A stretch of DNA of 64,000 nucleotides from Pseudomonadota bacterium (GCA_021779835.1 JAJXZX010000019.1:1-64000), one strand, 5' to 3'; shown: positions 1 through 8,466, numbered from the stretch's first letter. Made by a program: numbers and translations. The notes: generated by a model not told the origin, from the sequence alone.

Positions 1-963
1 GCGTTCTTTGACATAGGGCTCGCCTCCAGCGCGCGGCGGGATGGCTTTGCCAACGAAGCCCGCAAGAATAACGACGGTCAGGACATAGGGCAGGGCGTCC
101 ATCACCTGATTGGGCAGCACGATAAAACCAAGGTCGATGGTCTGATAGCGGTTCGACAGAGCCTCCAGGAACCCGAACAACATGGTGGCCCCCAGCGCAT
201 ACCACGGCCGCCATTTGGCGAAGATCAGCGCGGCCAGTGCGATGAAGCCGCGCCCGGCGGTCATCTCGCGCCCAAAGCTCGCCGCCAGCGAGGTGGAAAG
301 ATAGCTGCCCGCCACGCCGCACAGAATGCCCGCAATGGCCACCGCGCCATAGCGCAACGCCACCACCGACACCCCCGCCGTATCCACCGCCGCCGGGTTT
401 TCCCCCACCGCGCGCAGACGCAGGCCGAAGCGGGTGCGATATAGCACCCACCACGTCAACGGCACGCAGGCAAAGGCGAAATACACCAGAATCGAATGGC
501 CAGAGATCAGCGTGTCATAGATCGGCCCCAGCACCGGCACGCCTTTCAGCGCATCGGCAAAGGGCAGCGAGATATCCTGAAACCGCGCCGCCCCCGACAG
601 CGCCGGGGTGCCGCCGCCCAGATGAAACCACTTCTGCCCGATCAACACCGTCAGGCCCGAGGCGAGGAAGTTGATCGCCACCCCCGAAATCAACTGGTTC
701 CCCCGGAAGGTGATCGAGGCGACGCCGTGGATAAAGGCAAACACCATCGACGCGCCGATCCCGGCCATCAGACCCAGCCACGCCGATCCCGTGACAGAGG
801 CAACGGCGGCGGACATGAACGCCGCCACCAGCATTTTGCCCTCCAGCCCGATATCAAACACGCCGGAGCGTTCGGAAAACAGCCCCGCAAGGCAGGCCAG
901 CAGCAAGGGCGTGCCTAAGCGCACCGAACTGTCGAGGATCGACAGGATGTTGGACAGATCCAT
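1..963 (-). CDS. BMP-type ABC transporter, second permease (partial)
   Basis: Integral membrane permease of a nucleoside-type (BmpA/YufQ-like) ABC importer. The minus-strand frame opens at ATG 963 and is still open at base 1, so 321 codons are visible and the C-terminus is missing. The N-terminus starts MDLSNILSILDSSVRLG and carries the family stretch SGVFDIGLEGKML near residues 32-44, followed by hydrophobic segments. The start codon shares one base with the stop of the upstream permease (TGATG), so translation is coupled. It is the fourth gene of the minus-strand unit BMP, ATPase, permease, permease. Family assignment is firm. The substrate is inferred, not seen. Confidence 0.9.
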   Translation of the reverse strand, partial: MDLSNILSILDSSVRLGTPLLLACLAGLFSERSGVFDIGLEGKMLVAAFMSAAVASVTGSAWLGLMAGIGASMVFAFIHGVASITFRGNQLISGVAINFLASGLTVLIGQKWFHLGGGTPALSGAARFQDISLPFADALKGVPVLGPIYDTLISGHSILVYFAFACVPLTWWVLYRTRFGLRLRAVGENPAAVDTAGVSVVALRYGAVAIAGILCGVAGSYLSTSLAASFGREMTAGRGFIALAALIFAKWRPWYALGATMLFGFLEALSNRYQTIDLGFIVLPNQVMDALPYVLTVVILAGFVGKAIPPRAGGEPYVKER

Positions 964-2057
964 CACGCCCTCCGTCGGCTGTATTTGCGAAACATCCACT
1001 CGACCGGGATGCGCACAAGGTTATCCAGCGCCCCGGTAAACAGGATCACCAGCGCCTGAATAACGGTAATCAACTGGCTGGGGATCGTGGTCCACAGTGC
1101 GAGCTCCGCCCCGCCCTGATACAGAAATCCGAAAAGGATCGCCGCCAGAAACACCCCGAACGGATGCGACCGCCCCATCAGCGCCACCGCGATCCCGATG
1201 AAGCCTGCCCCTTCAGAGGAGTTCAGCACCAGCCGCCCGCTTTCCCCCATCACGTTGTTGATCGCCATCATCCCCGACAGGGCGCCGGAAATCAGCATGG
1301 CATACATGGTGATCTTGACCGGGCTGATACCCGCATATTTCGCCGCCGCTTCCGACTTGCCAAAGGCTCGCAGGGCATAGCCGAACCGCGTCTGCCACAG
1401 CAGCACCCAGACACCAACACAGGCGGCAAGCGCGATGAACAGCGTGACGTTGGCGGGCGTGCCCTTGGTGAAGGGGATGCCAACCAACCCCAGCACATCC
1501 TCGATATGCGGAAGGCCGGTCACGGCGGGAAAGTTCGCCGTCGCCGGGTCCATCGACCCCACCGGGCGCAGCACGTTAACCAACAGGTAGTTCAGCAGGG
1601 CCGAGCCGATGAAGTTGAACATGATGGTGGTGATAACAATATGGCTGCCACGTTTCGCCTGTAGCCAGGCCGGGATCGCCGCCCACAGCGCGCCAAACGC
1701 CGCCGAGGCCAGCGAAGCCACGATCAGCGCGGTCCACCAGTTCGGCCATGGGATCAACAGGCACACCAACGCCACACCAAGCCCGCCCAATTGCGCCTGC
1801 CCATCGCCGCCGATATTGAACAGGCTGGCATGAAACGCCACCGCGACGCCCAGCCCGGTGAACATGAAATTGGTCGCGTAATAAAGCGTGTAGCCCCAGC
1901 CGTAAGACGACCCCAGCGCCCCTGTCACCATGATTTGCAGTGCGTTGATCGGGTCCTCGCCAATTGCCAAGATCACCAGCCCGGAGATCAGGAAGGCGAT
2001 CAGGATAGAAATCAGCGGCACCAGCAGGGCGTCGGCCCATTTCGGCATTCTGTCCAT
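963..2057 (-). CDS. BMP-type ABC transporter, first permease
   Basis: Membrane permease (364 aa, YufP/NupP-like) that pairs with the permease encoded next to it. The sequence alternates long hydrophobic helices with the family segment FNIGGDGQAQLGGLG near residues 86-100 and a GRSHPFG loop, both typical of nucleoside-type ABC permeases. An alternative start (MPKWAD) lies three codons inside. The gene follows the ATPase with a one-base gap and overlaps the next permease by one base, consistent with a single operon. Substrate specificity is inferred from family only. Confidence 0.9.
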   Translation of the reverse strand: MDRMPKWADALLVPLISILIAFLISGLVILAIGEDPINALQIMVTGALGSSYGWGYTLYYATNFMFTGLGVAVAFHASLFNIGGDGQAQLGGLGVALVCLLIPWPNWWTALIVASLASAAFGALWAAIPAWLQAKRGSHIVITTIMFNFIGSALLNYLLVNVLRPVGSMDPATANFPAVTGLPHIEDVLGLVGIPFTKGTPANVTLFIALAACVGVWVLLWQTRFGYALRAFGKSEAAAKYAGISPVKITMYAMLISGALSGMMAINNVMGESGRLVLNSSEGAGFIGIAVALMGRSHPFGVFLAAILFGFLYQGGAELALWTTIPSQLITVIQALVILFTGALDNLVRIPVEWMFRKYSRRRA

Positions 2058-2058
2058 G

Positions 2059-3639
2059 TCAGGCGGCCTTTCCGTCCATGCCGGCCATCAGCAGGCCAAG
2101 CTCGCGCTCATTGGTTTCCCCCGGCAGACGCTCGCCCATGATGCGCCCGTCGAACATCACCGCGATGCGGTCCGACAACGACATGATCTCGTCCAACTCG
2201 ACCGAGACCAGCAAGATCGCCTTGCCCGCGTCGCGCAGGCGCACAATTTGCTGATGGATGAACTCGATCGCGCCAATATCGACGCCGCGCGTCGGTTGGC
2301 CGATCAGCAACAGGTCGGGGTTGCGCTCAATCTCGCGCGCCAGCACCAGCTTTTGCTGGTTGCCGCCGGAAAAATTCTTGGCGTGCAGGCGCGGGTCCGG
2401 GGGGCGCACGTCGAAACGGCCCATCTTCGCCTCGGTCTCCTTCAGCAGCGCCGCGTTGTTCATCAACAAAGCGTTGCGCTGATAGGCGGGGTCGTTGTGA
2501 TAGCCAAAGGCGACGTTTTCCCAAGCGGTGAAATCCATGATCAGGCCCAGCCGCTGGCGGTCCTCTGGCACATGCGCAATTCCCTTGGCGCGCCGGGTTT
2601 GCCCGTCGGAATGCTTGCCGGTCAGATCAAGGCTCTCGCCGTTCAGCCGGATCACGCCCAGCCCATGCGCGGTGCCGCCCAGCACCTCCAGCAGTTCCGA
2701 TTGCCCATTGCCCGCAACGCCTGCGATGCCAAGGATTTCCCCGGCGCGCACGTTCAGCGAGACACCTTTCAGCCGTTGCACCCCCTTGTCATCGGTCACC
2801 CGCAGGTTCTCGACCTCCAGCACGGTCTTGCCGGGTTTGGCGGGCACCTTGTCCACGCGCAGCAGCACCTTGCGGCCCACCATCAGCTCTGCCAGTTCCT
2901 CGGGCGAGGTTTCGGCGGTCTTGACCGTCGCCGTCATCTGCCCACGCCGCATCACGCTGACGGTTTCGGTGATCTCCATGATCTCGCGCAGCTTATGGGT
3001 GATCAGGATGATGGTTTTGCCTTCGCGCTTCAGGTTTTCCAGAATGCGAAACAGGTGGTCGGCCTCTGCCGGGGTCAAAACCCCGGTGGGCTCGTCCAGG
3101 ATCAGGATATCCGCCTGGCGATACAGGGCCTTGAGGATCTCGACCCGCTGCTGATGCCCGACCGAAAGGTCTTCAATCAGCGCGTCGGGGTCCACGTTCA
3201 GCTCATATTCCTTGGCAAGCTGCGTCAACAACTTGCGCGCCTTGGCAAGCGAGGGTCGCAACAACGCGCCATCCTCTGCCCCCAGCACGACGTTTTCCAA
3301 AACGGTGAAATTCTGCACCAGCTTGAAATGCTGGAATACCATGCCGATGCCAGCGCGAATGGCGGCCTGACTGTCAGGGATGGTGGTGGGGGTGCCGTTT
3401 ATCAGGATCTCGCCCGCATCGGCCTTGTAGAAGCCATAGAGGATCGACATCAGCGTGGATTTCCCCGCGCCGTTCTCACCAATGATGCCGTGGATAGACC
3501 CGCGCGCCACGCGGATAGAGATATCCTTGTTCGCCTGCACCGGCCCGAAGGCCTTGGAAATCCCCCGCAATTCAATCGCGGGATGTGCGATGGCTGGGGC
3601 GGCAGTTTCCTGCCGCCCCGAGGTGTTACCCTTTGCCAT
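2059..3639 (-). CDS. BMP-type ABC transporter, double ATPase subunit
   Basis: Cytoplasmic energising subunit (526 aa) with two fused nucleotide-binding domains, as in sugar and nucleoside ABC importers. The N-terminal domain has Walker A GENGAGKST at about residues 54-62, signature LSVGHQQRVEI and Walker B ILILDEPTGVLTP. The C-terminal domain is degenerate: GVAGNGQSE replaces Walker A, and LLLIGQPTRGVD has Gln where the catalytic Glu of Walker B is expected, while its signature FSGGNQQK is intact. This asymmetry is usual for the family. It lies 12 bases after the binding-protein gene and 1 base before the first permease. Confidence 0.93.
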   Translation of the reverse strand: MAKGNTSGRQETAAPAIAHPAIELRGISKAFGPVQANKDISIRVARGSIHGIIGENGAGKSTLMSILYGFYKADAGEILINGTPTTIPDSQAAIRAGIGMVFQHFKLVQNFTVLENVVLGAEDGALLRPSLAKARKLLTQLAKEYELNVDPDALIEDLSVGHQQRVEILKALYRQADILILDEPTGVLTPAEADHLFRILENLKREGKTIILITHKLREIMEITETVSVMRRGQMTATVKTAETSPEELAELMVGRKVLLRVDKVPAKPGKTVLEVENLRVTDDKGVQRLKGVSLNVRAGEILGIAGVAGNGQSELLEVLGGTAHGLGVIRLNGESLDLTGKHSDGQTRRAKGIAHVPEDRQRLGLIMDFTAWENVAFGYHNDPAYQRNALLMNNAALLKETEAKMGRFDVRPPDPRLHAKNFSGGNQQKLVLAREIERNPDLLLIGQPTRGVDIGAIEFIHQQIVRLRDAGKAILLVSVELDEIMSLSDRIAVMFDGRIMGERLPGETNERELGLLMAGMDGKAA

Positions 3640-3651
3640 AAACCACTTGCC

Positions 3652-4641
3652 TCAGTTCACAGGGCAGGTGTTGTCGGTGGTGTAGTCATGCACTTTGATG
3701 GTGCCGTCTTCGATGCCGGCGGTGGCTTTGTCCACGGCAGCTTTCATCTCGGGCGTCACCAGCTTGGCGTTGAATTCATCCATCGCCGGCGCCACGCCGC
3801 CCGCTTTCAGGTCCATGACCTTGATACCAGGCTTCAGATCAGCGCCTTCTTTGAACGCCGCATAGACCGCGTTATCCACGCGCTTGGTCATCGAGGTCAG
3901 CACTTGCCCCGGATGCATGTAGTTCTGGTCGCTGTCCACGCCGATCGACAGGATCTTGCCATCCGCTGCCGCTTGCAGCACGCCCACACCGGTGCCGCCC
4001 GCCGCTGCATAGATCACGTCCGCGCCCTGGCTGATCTGCGCTTTGGCCAGTTCGCCACCCTTCACCGGGTCATTCCACGCGGTCGGCGTGGTGCCGGTCA
4101 TGTTCTGGATCACCTTGGCCTTCGGGTTGACCGACATCACGCCCTGCACATAGCCACAGCCGAACTTGCGGATCAGCGGGATGTCCATGCCGCCGATAAA
4201 GCCAACGGTGCCGGTTTTCGACGCCATCGCGGCCATCACGCCCACGAGGTACGAGCCCTGCTCTTCGGTGAACACCACCGACTGCACGTTCGGCTGGTTA
4301 ACCACCATGTCGATGATGGCAAACTTGGTTTTTGGGAAGTCCGGCGCGACCTTGTTCAGCACGTCGCCAAAGGCAAAGCCGGTCATCACGATCGGGTTCG
4401 CGCCCGATTCGGCCAGACGGCGCAGCGCCTGCTCGCGCTGGGCTTCGGACTGCATCTCCAACTCGCGGAATTTCTGGCCGGTCTCTTTCGCCCAACGCTC
4501 TGCCCCATGTGAGGCGGATTCGTTGAACGATTTGTCAAATTTGCCGCCCAGATCATAGATGATCGCAGGTTCGGCCAGCGCGACCGTCGCGGTCAGCGTC
4601 AGCGCGGCAGTGGCGCCGAAAAGTTTGGTCATAAAGCTCAT
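3652..4641 (-). CDS. BMP family ABC substrate-binding protein
   Basis: Periplasmic binding protein of the basic membrane protein (PnrA/BmpA) family, about 329 aa, probably delivering a nucleoside to the adjacent permeases. I chose ATG 4641 (MSFMTKLFGA) because AGGGAG lies nine bases upstream; a longer reading frame adds 13 unlikely residues. A Sec signal peptide ends around VALA-EPAIIYD. The family segments DLGGKFDKSFNESA, IGVDSDQNYMHPG and LTSMTKRVDNAVY are present. There is no lipobox, so it should be a soluble periplasmic protein. First gene of the importer operon. Confidence 0.92.
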   Translation of the reverse strand: MSFMTKLFGATAALTLTATVALAEPAIIYDLGGKFDKSFNESASHGAERWAKETGQKFRELEMQSEAQREQALRRLAESGANPIVMTGFAFGDVLNKVAPDFPKTKFAIIDMVVNQPNVQSVVFTEEQGSYLVGVMAAMASKTGTVGFIGGMDIPLIRKFGCGYVQGVMSVNPKAKVIQNMTGTTPTAWNDPVKGGELAKAQISQGADVIYAAAGGTGVGVLQAAADGKILSIGVDSDQNYMHPGQVLTSMTKRVDNAVYAAFKEGADLKPGIKVMDLKAGGVAPAMDEFNAKLVTPEMKAAVDKATAGIEDGTIKVHDYTTDNTCPVN

Positions 4642-4733
4642 GGAATCATTCTCCCTGTTCCAAGCTTCGGCCCCCGACAAAGCAGTCTACGAGGCCGATA
4701 ATGTCAGCCGATCTCTCGCGGATCATGCGGCCA

Positions 4734-4763
4734 AATAAGGACGAAGAGGGGCAGGGCGGTCAA
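4734..4763 (-). promoter_or_regulatory. Candidate promoter of the first BMP importer operon
   Basis: On the minus strand a TTGACC hexamer (4758-4763) is followed after 18 bases by CTTATT (4734-4739), about 90 bases before the binding-protein start. The -35 is good and the -10 is weak. The position, in the only gap upstream of the operon, is the main support. Confidence 0.3.
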
Positions 4764-4836
4764 TAGCGATCTTGCAGGGCCGCTATGCGGAGTTGACCGA
4801 TTGATAAAATTTTTGCGATCCCCGCAGGCGGAAGGC

Positions 4837-5247
4837 TCAAAAATCCCGCGCGAGCAGCAAGGCGTCGATCGCCGGACCGTTGGGTGCGTGATAATAGCCG
4901 CGCCGCCGCCCGGTTTGGGCGTATCCTGCGTGCGTATAAAGTGCGATGGCGGGGGCGTTATCCGCCGCGACCTCCAGAAAGCCGCGCGCCGCGCCGCGCG
5001 CCTGCGCCTCGGCCTCGAAAGCGGCGAGCAGTAGCCGCCCTTGGCCGCCCCGCCGCGCCTCAGGTGCCACCACCAACGTCAACAACTCTGCCTCGTCCGC
5101 CACCGCGCGGCCCATCGCAAAGCCCTGCGGCACGGTGCACAGGAAAACCCCGGTGCCAGTCAGCAACCCAGCGATCTCTGCGGCCGACCACGGGCGCGGC
5201 ACGGTGAAACCTTGGCGGTGCAGAGCGGCCAGCTTATCTGGCGTCAC
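4837..5247 (-). CDS. rimI: GNAT acetyltransferase, RimI-like
   Basis: N-acetyltransferase of the GNAT fold (136 aa), probably the ribosomal-protein alanine acetyltransferase RimI. The acetyl-CoA loop is visible as RRGGQGRLLL around residues 86-95, followed by a helix and the usual C-terminal IALYTHAGYAQTG segment. The start is GTG at 5247 and overlaps the tsaB stop as GTGA. Location directly after tsaB is the commonest context for rimI in Proteobacteria and drives the name. The acetylated substrate cannot be read from sequence. Confidence 0.8.
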   Translation of the reverse strand: MTPDKLAALHRQGFTVPRPWSAAEIAGLLTGTGVFLCTVPQGFAMGRAVADEAELLTLVVAPEARRGGQGRLLLAAFEAEAQARGAARGFLEVAADNAPAIALYTHAGYAQTGRRRGYYHAPNGPAIDALLLARDF

Positions 5248-5888
5248 GGCAGGATCACCGGCGGCGGGTCGGACGAGGGCGCGGCATCGGCGGCGCGCAG
5301 ATACATTGGCGCGGGGCGCGGTTGCACCAACCCTCGCCGCGCGCGCGCCTCCCGGGCAATCGCTTCGGCTGGTGCAAAGGCCGCGCTGACCATTTGGCCC
5401 CCCTGCGCCGCGGCAAAGGCGGCGGCGTCATGGCCGATGATCGGCAGCCCCGCCCAGTCCTCCGGCAGGTCGCCGGGGCTGCACAGCACCGGCGCCTCGT
5501 CAAAGCCCATGCGCGCCACATAGGCCTGCCCGCGCCGCGCATCGACGCTGGCCAGCACCGGTCGCGCCGCGCCATGCGCCAGTGCGTCAAACGAATTGAT
5601 GCCTATCGCCGGCACCTTCAGCGACAGCGCCAGCCCGCGCGCCGCCGCAACGGAAATCCGCACCCCGGTGAAATTCCCCGGCCCGGTGCCGACGCCAATC
5701 GCCGTCAGATCACGCCACGCGGCACCGGCCCCTGCCAGCAACTCCTCCAACAAGGGAAACAGGCGTTCGGCCTGACCCTTGTCCATCAGCTCCAGCCGGG
5801 ATGCGACGCAGCGCTCGCCTAACAGCAAAGCGGCCGCGCAGTGCGCGGCCGATGTGTCGAAGGCAAGGATCAGATCCTCAGGCGGCAA
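5244..5888 (-). CDS. tsaB: tRNA threonylcarbamoyladenosine biosynthesis protein TsaB
   Basis: ASKHA-fold partner of TsaD in the complex that makes t6A37 on ANN-decoding tRNAs (214 aa). The N-terminus DLILAFDTSAAHCAAALL and the motif IGVGTGPGNFTGVRISVAAARGLA are typical of TsaB. The only plausible start is TTG at 5888, because no ATG or GTG occurs close to the conserved N-terminus; it overlaps the end of the preceding nfu gene by 11 bases. Coupled to rimI downstream. Confidence 0.92.
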   Translation of the reverse strand: MPPEDLILAFDTSAAHCAAALLLGERCVASRLELMDKGQAERLFPLLEELLAGAGAAWRDLTAIGVGTGPGNFTGVRISVAAARGLALSLKVPAIGINSFDALAHGAARPVLASVDARRGQAYVARMGFDEAPVLCSPGDLPEDWAGLPIIGHDAAAFAAAQGGQMVSAAFAPAEAIAREARARRGLVQPRPAPMYLRAADAAPSSDPPPVILP

Positions 5889-6435
5889 CCGCGCGCACCT
5901 CAGTTACCTCAGGGATATAATGGCGCAGCAGGTTCTCGATGCCCATTTTAAGCGTCAGGGTCGAGGACGGGCAGCCCGCGCAGGAGCCCTTCATATGCAG
6001 ATAGACAATCCCACGATCAAAGCCGTGAAACGTGATGTCGCCGCCATCGTTCGCTACCGCAGGACGCACACGGGTATCCAGCAACTCTTTGATTTGCTGC
6101 ACAATATCGCTGTCTGGCCCGTCATGGGCGGTATGTGCGTCGTCCTGCTCGCCCTCCATCACGGCGGCGCCCGACTGGTAGTGCTCCATGATCGCGCCAA
6201 GAATCGAGGGCTTCACATGGTCCCATGCCACATCGTCGGCCTTGGTGACGGTGATGAAATCGGTGCCAAAGAAGACGCCGTTGACATGACCCAGCGCGAA
6301 AAGCCGCGCCGCAAGGGGCGATTTCGTGGCGCTGTCCGCCGACGGGAAGTCAGCGGTGCCCATGTCCAAAACGGGCATCCCCGGTAGGAATTTCAGCGTC
6401 GCCGGGTTCGGCGTGGATTCGGTCTGGATGAACAT
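5878..6435 (-). CDS. NifU/Nfu family iron-sulfur carrier protein
   Basis: Fe-S cluster carrier or scaffold (185 aa). Residues 1-88 form an Nfu N-terminal domain (MFIQTESTPNPATLKFLPG) and residues about 110-180 form the NifU C-terminal domain with the cluster-binding pair Cys152-x2-Cys155 in GSCAGCPSST. The protein matures or transfers 4Fe-4S clusters by family knowledge. ATG at 6435. It is the first gene of the unit nfu-tsaB-rimI and has a promoter-like element upstream. Confidence 0.93.
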   Translation of the reverse strand: MFIQTESTPNPATLKFLPGMPVLDMGTADFPSADSATKSPLAARLFALGHVNGVFFGTDFITVTKADDVAWDHVKPSILGAIMEHYQSGAAVMEGEQDDAHTAHDGPDSDIVQQIKELLDTRVRPAVANDGGDITFHGFDRGIVYLHMKGSCAGCPSSTLTLKMGIENLLRHYIPEVTEVRAVAA

Positions 6436-6461
6436 GATGCAATCTCCGACTGTTCCTATCG

Positions 6462-6490
6462 GATATGCGCCCTGACGGCCCTCAAGTCAA
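6462..6490 (-). promoter_or_regulatory. Candidate housekeeping promoter of nfu-tsaB-rimI
   Basis: Minus-strand TTGACT (6485-6490), a 17-base spacer and CATATC (6462-6467), 27 bases before the nfu ATG. The -35 and spacing are good; the -10 matches only three consensus positions. Confidence 0.4.
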
Positions 6491-6515
6491 GGTGCGCGCG
6501 CGGGGGCCGCGCGCC

Positions 6516-6550
6516 GCCTCCGGCGGGGGAGTATTTTTGCCAAAAAGAAG
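6516..6550 (+). repeat. Dispersed intergenic motif, copy A
   Basis: A copy of a motif seen at several other places in this window: gcctccggcggggg, then agtatttttgccaaaaagaag. It is preceded by a GCGCGCGG/CCGCGCGC inverted repeat. It sits between uspA and nfu, reading on the plus strand, opposite to both flanking genes. The function is unknown; hairpin plus T-run resembles an intrinsic terminator. Confidence 0.7.
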
Positions 6551-6661
6551 CCAAAGCGTGCGACGGGCTGGGACGGGGTGGGGTCAATATTTGGTTAACA
6601 AAACTAGTAAACCACTATATTACAATGGCTTGTCCTAGCGTTGTCCCGTGCAACATTCGGC

Positions 6662-7117
6662 TCAGGTTACCTCTTCCAGCCGTTCTTTCGACATTTCGCC
6701 CGGCACAATGGTAATCGGAATAGGCAGCGTTCCCGACGCCCGCGACAGGGCGGTGACCAGTCTGCCCGGCCCGCTTTTCTCAATTCCCGCCCCCAGCACG
6801 AGCACGCCGATTTCGGGGTCTTCCTTGATGAGGGCAAGGATCTCCGCCACCTCATCACCCTCGCGGATCACCAGCGTCGGCTCGACACTGTGGCGTGTCC
6901 GCATCCATTTCGCGAAGACTTCGAAATGCGCCTCGATCCGCTCGCGCGCCTCGGCCCGCATGATGTCGGCCACGCCGGTCCAGTATTTGAACTCCTCGGG
7001 CGGAATCACGGAAAGTATCGTGACCCGTCCCCCGGTATGAGCCGCGCGGAAGGCCGCGAACCGCATTGCATTCAGGCATTCGCGGGTATCATCCAGCACC
7101 ACCAGAAACTTGCGCAT
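6662..7117 (-). CDS. Universal stress protein family (UspA)
   Basis: Small cytoplasmic stress protein (151 aa). ATG 7117 is chosen because AAGGAGA lies seven bases upstream; a longer frame adds ten residues. The N-terminal strand MRKFLVVLDDTRECLNAMRFA and the C-terminal stretch GVLVLGAGIEKSGPGRLVTAL followed by IPITIVPG match the Usp fold with a nucleotide-binding-type glycine loop. Monocistronic between the aminotransferase and nfu. Role beyond stress association is not readable. Confidence 0.88.
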   Translation of the reverse strand: MRKFLVVLDDTRECLNAMRFAAFRAAHTGGRVTILSVIPPEEFKYWTGVADIMRAEARERIEAHFEVFAKWMRTRHSVEPTLVIREGDEVAEILALIKEDPEIGVLVLGAGIEKSGPGRLVTALSRASGTLPIPITIVPGEMSKERLEEVT

Positions 7118-7185
7118 CGTTTTCTCCTTTTGGCCAAGGCGGATCATTGCCGATGCGGGGGAGCGCTGGCAAGCATCCTGTCACA

Positions 7186-8052
7186 TCAGCTTTTGGCGGA
7201 GTGTGCCCAGTCCCAGTAAAGCTCTCGCACGCGCGTAGTAACGGGGCCGCTTTGGTATTGGGTGGCATCAAAGGCGGTTACGGGCGTGACCTTGGACATG
7301 TTGCCGGACAGGAAGACCTCATCTGCCGCATGGAAATCGGCGTAGCCCAGCACCGTCTCGTGGACCTTGACGCCATCGGCGCGCAGGTTGGCGATATGGC
7401 GGGCGCGGGTGATGCCGGCAAGGAAGGTGCCATTGGCGATCGGGGTGAACACCTCGCCATCCTTGACCATAAAGACGTTGGCCGAGGCGGTTTCGGCGAC
7501 ATTTCCGACAGCATCGGTGACCAGTGCGTTGCCAAAGCCCTTGCCGCGCGCTTCGGCCAGCATGCGTGCGTTGTTGGGGTAAAGGCAGCCTGCCTTGGCG
7601 TTGACGACGTTATCGGCCAACACCGGGCGGCGGAATTGCGTGGTGGTCAGCGTGGTGGCGCTGGTCGGCGGGGCCATTGGGATTTCCTCAAGGCAGATGG
7701 CAAAGCCGGTGGCGTCAGGGCGGGGGACGATGCCCGTCTCGTCACCGTCCAGCGCCCAATACATCGGGCGGATATAGACCGGTGCGCCTTTGGGAAAACG
7801 GGCAAGGCCCTCGCGCACGATCGCGACCATCGCGGCGGTCTCGACTGTGGGCGTAATCATCAACGCCGCGGCAGAGCGGTTGACGCGGGCGCAGTGTGCG
7901 TCGAGGTCGGGGGTGACGCCGTCAAACTGGCGCGCGCCGTCAAAGACCGTGGTGCCAAGCCATGACCCATGATCCCCCGCCCGCATCACGGCGACGTCGC
8001 CATCGTGCCAGCTTCCGTTGAACCATGTGCGGATATTGGTGCCTGTCGCCAT
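7186..8052 (-). CDS. Class IV PLP aminotransferase (branched-chain amino acid type)
   Basis: PLP-dependent transaminase of fold type IV (288 aa), probably a branched-chain amino acid aminotransferase; a D-amino acid transaminase or aminodeoxychorismate lyase cannot be fully excluded. Start ATG 8052 has a strong GAAGGAGG six bases upstream, so longer frames into the leader are rejected. Lys153 in NAKAGCLYPNN is the probable PLP lysine, and ETASANVFMV and GTFLAGITRARH are conserved cofactor-phosphate segments. The 5' leader contains an intrinsic terminator, suggesting regulation by premature termination or a separate short transcript. Confidence 0.85.
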   Translation of the reverse strand: MATGTNIRTWFNGSWHDGDVAVMRAGDHGSWLGTTVFDGARQFDGVTPDLDAHCARVNRSAAALMITPTVETAAMVAIVREGLARFPKGAPVYIRPMYWALDGDETGIVPRPDATGFAICLEEIPMAPPTSATTLTTTQFRRPVLADNVVNAKAGCLYPNNARMLAEARGKGFGNALVTDAVGNVAETASANVFMVKDGEVFTPIANGTFLAGITRARHIANLRADGVKVHETVLGYADFHAADEVFLSGNMSKVTPVTAFDATQYQSGPVTTRVRELYWDWAHSAKS

Positions 8053-8466
8053 CTTGTCCTCCTTCGATTGCCGGGCGGAGTTAAGCATCTGTGACGGGTA
8101 GGGTCCACCCCGCGCGTCCGCTTGGGCACGCGCAGAAAAAAACCCCCGGGCACAAGTGCCGGGGGCCGGCGCGCCGGTTGCTGGGGTGAGCAGCGGTGCG
8201 CCAAAGCTCGGAGCGGTAAGTAAGCTCTGCCGCCGGGGAAGGGGCGGCAAACTTGGGAAGAACAGAAAGGCCGCACCCGAGGCAACGGACGGGACAGTCC
8301 GCCCGTAATTGATAGCCGCGCAATGAATCCCCGGCGTGACGGAGGGATTGCAAATGGATGACACATTTCCCCGCGGAAGGCTTAGGCACAGCGTTGTGAC
8401 TTGATCCTGCCGCCGGGGAATGAAAAGAGGGGTCTAAAGCATAACATTCCAAATGAGGCATGAATC
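8053..8466. other. 414-base divergent intergenic region with leader and repeats
   Basis: Gap between the aminotransferase and the L,D-transpeptidase. It holds the terminator above, a CCGGCGCGCCGG palindrome next to it, further small hairpins, and a 14-base direct repeat (ctgccgccggggaa at 8227-8240 and 8407-8420). Short minus-strand reading frames here show no run of Leu, Ile or Val codons, so a classical ilv leader peptide is not evident. No tRNA or known riboswitch signature was recognised. Confidence 0.6.
8136..8165 (-). terminator. Intrinsic terminator in the leader of the aminotransferase gene
   Basis: Read on the minus strand: CCCCCGGCAC, loop TT, GTGCCCGGGGG (one bulged C), then TTTTTTT. 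This is a strong rho-independent terminator oriented with the aminotransferase gene, 84 bases before its ATG. No minus-strand gene ends upstream of it, because the next gene (8467-9027) is divergent. It must therefore end either an attenuated leader or a small RNA. Confidence 0.75.

Noticed and set aside
1930-4512. 860-codon plus-strand open frame over the left ABC operon
   Set aside because: It lies opposite a complete, motif-rich ABC operon; composition (many His, Gln, Arg) and lack of any domain mark it as a GC-bias shadow.
6581-6630. CtrA site in the A/T-rich stretch near ggttaacaaaactagtaaacc
   Set aside because: Only one TTAA half-site; the second arm is GTAAACC, and the element lies at the 3' end of uspA rather than at a promoter with supporting context.
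8053-8364. N-terminal extension of the aminotransferase through the leader
   Set aside because: It would translate through the intrinsic terminator and lacks similarity; ATG 8052 has an ideal ribosome-binding site.
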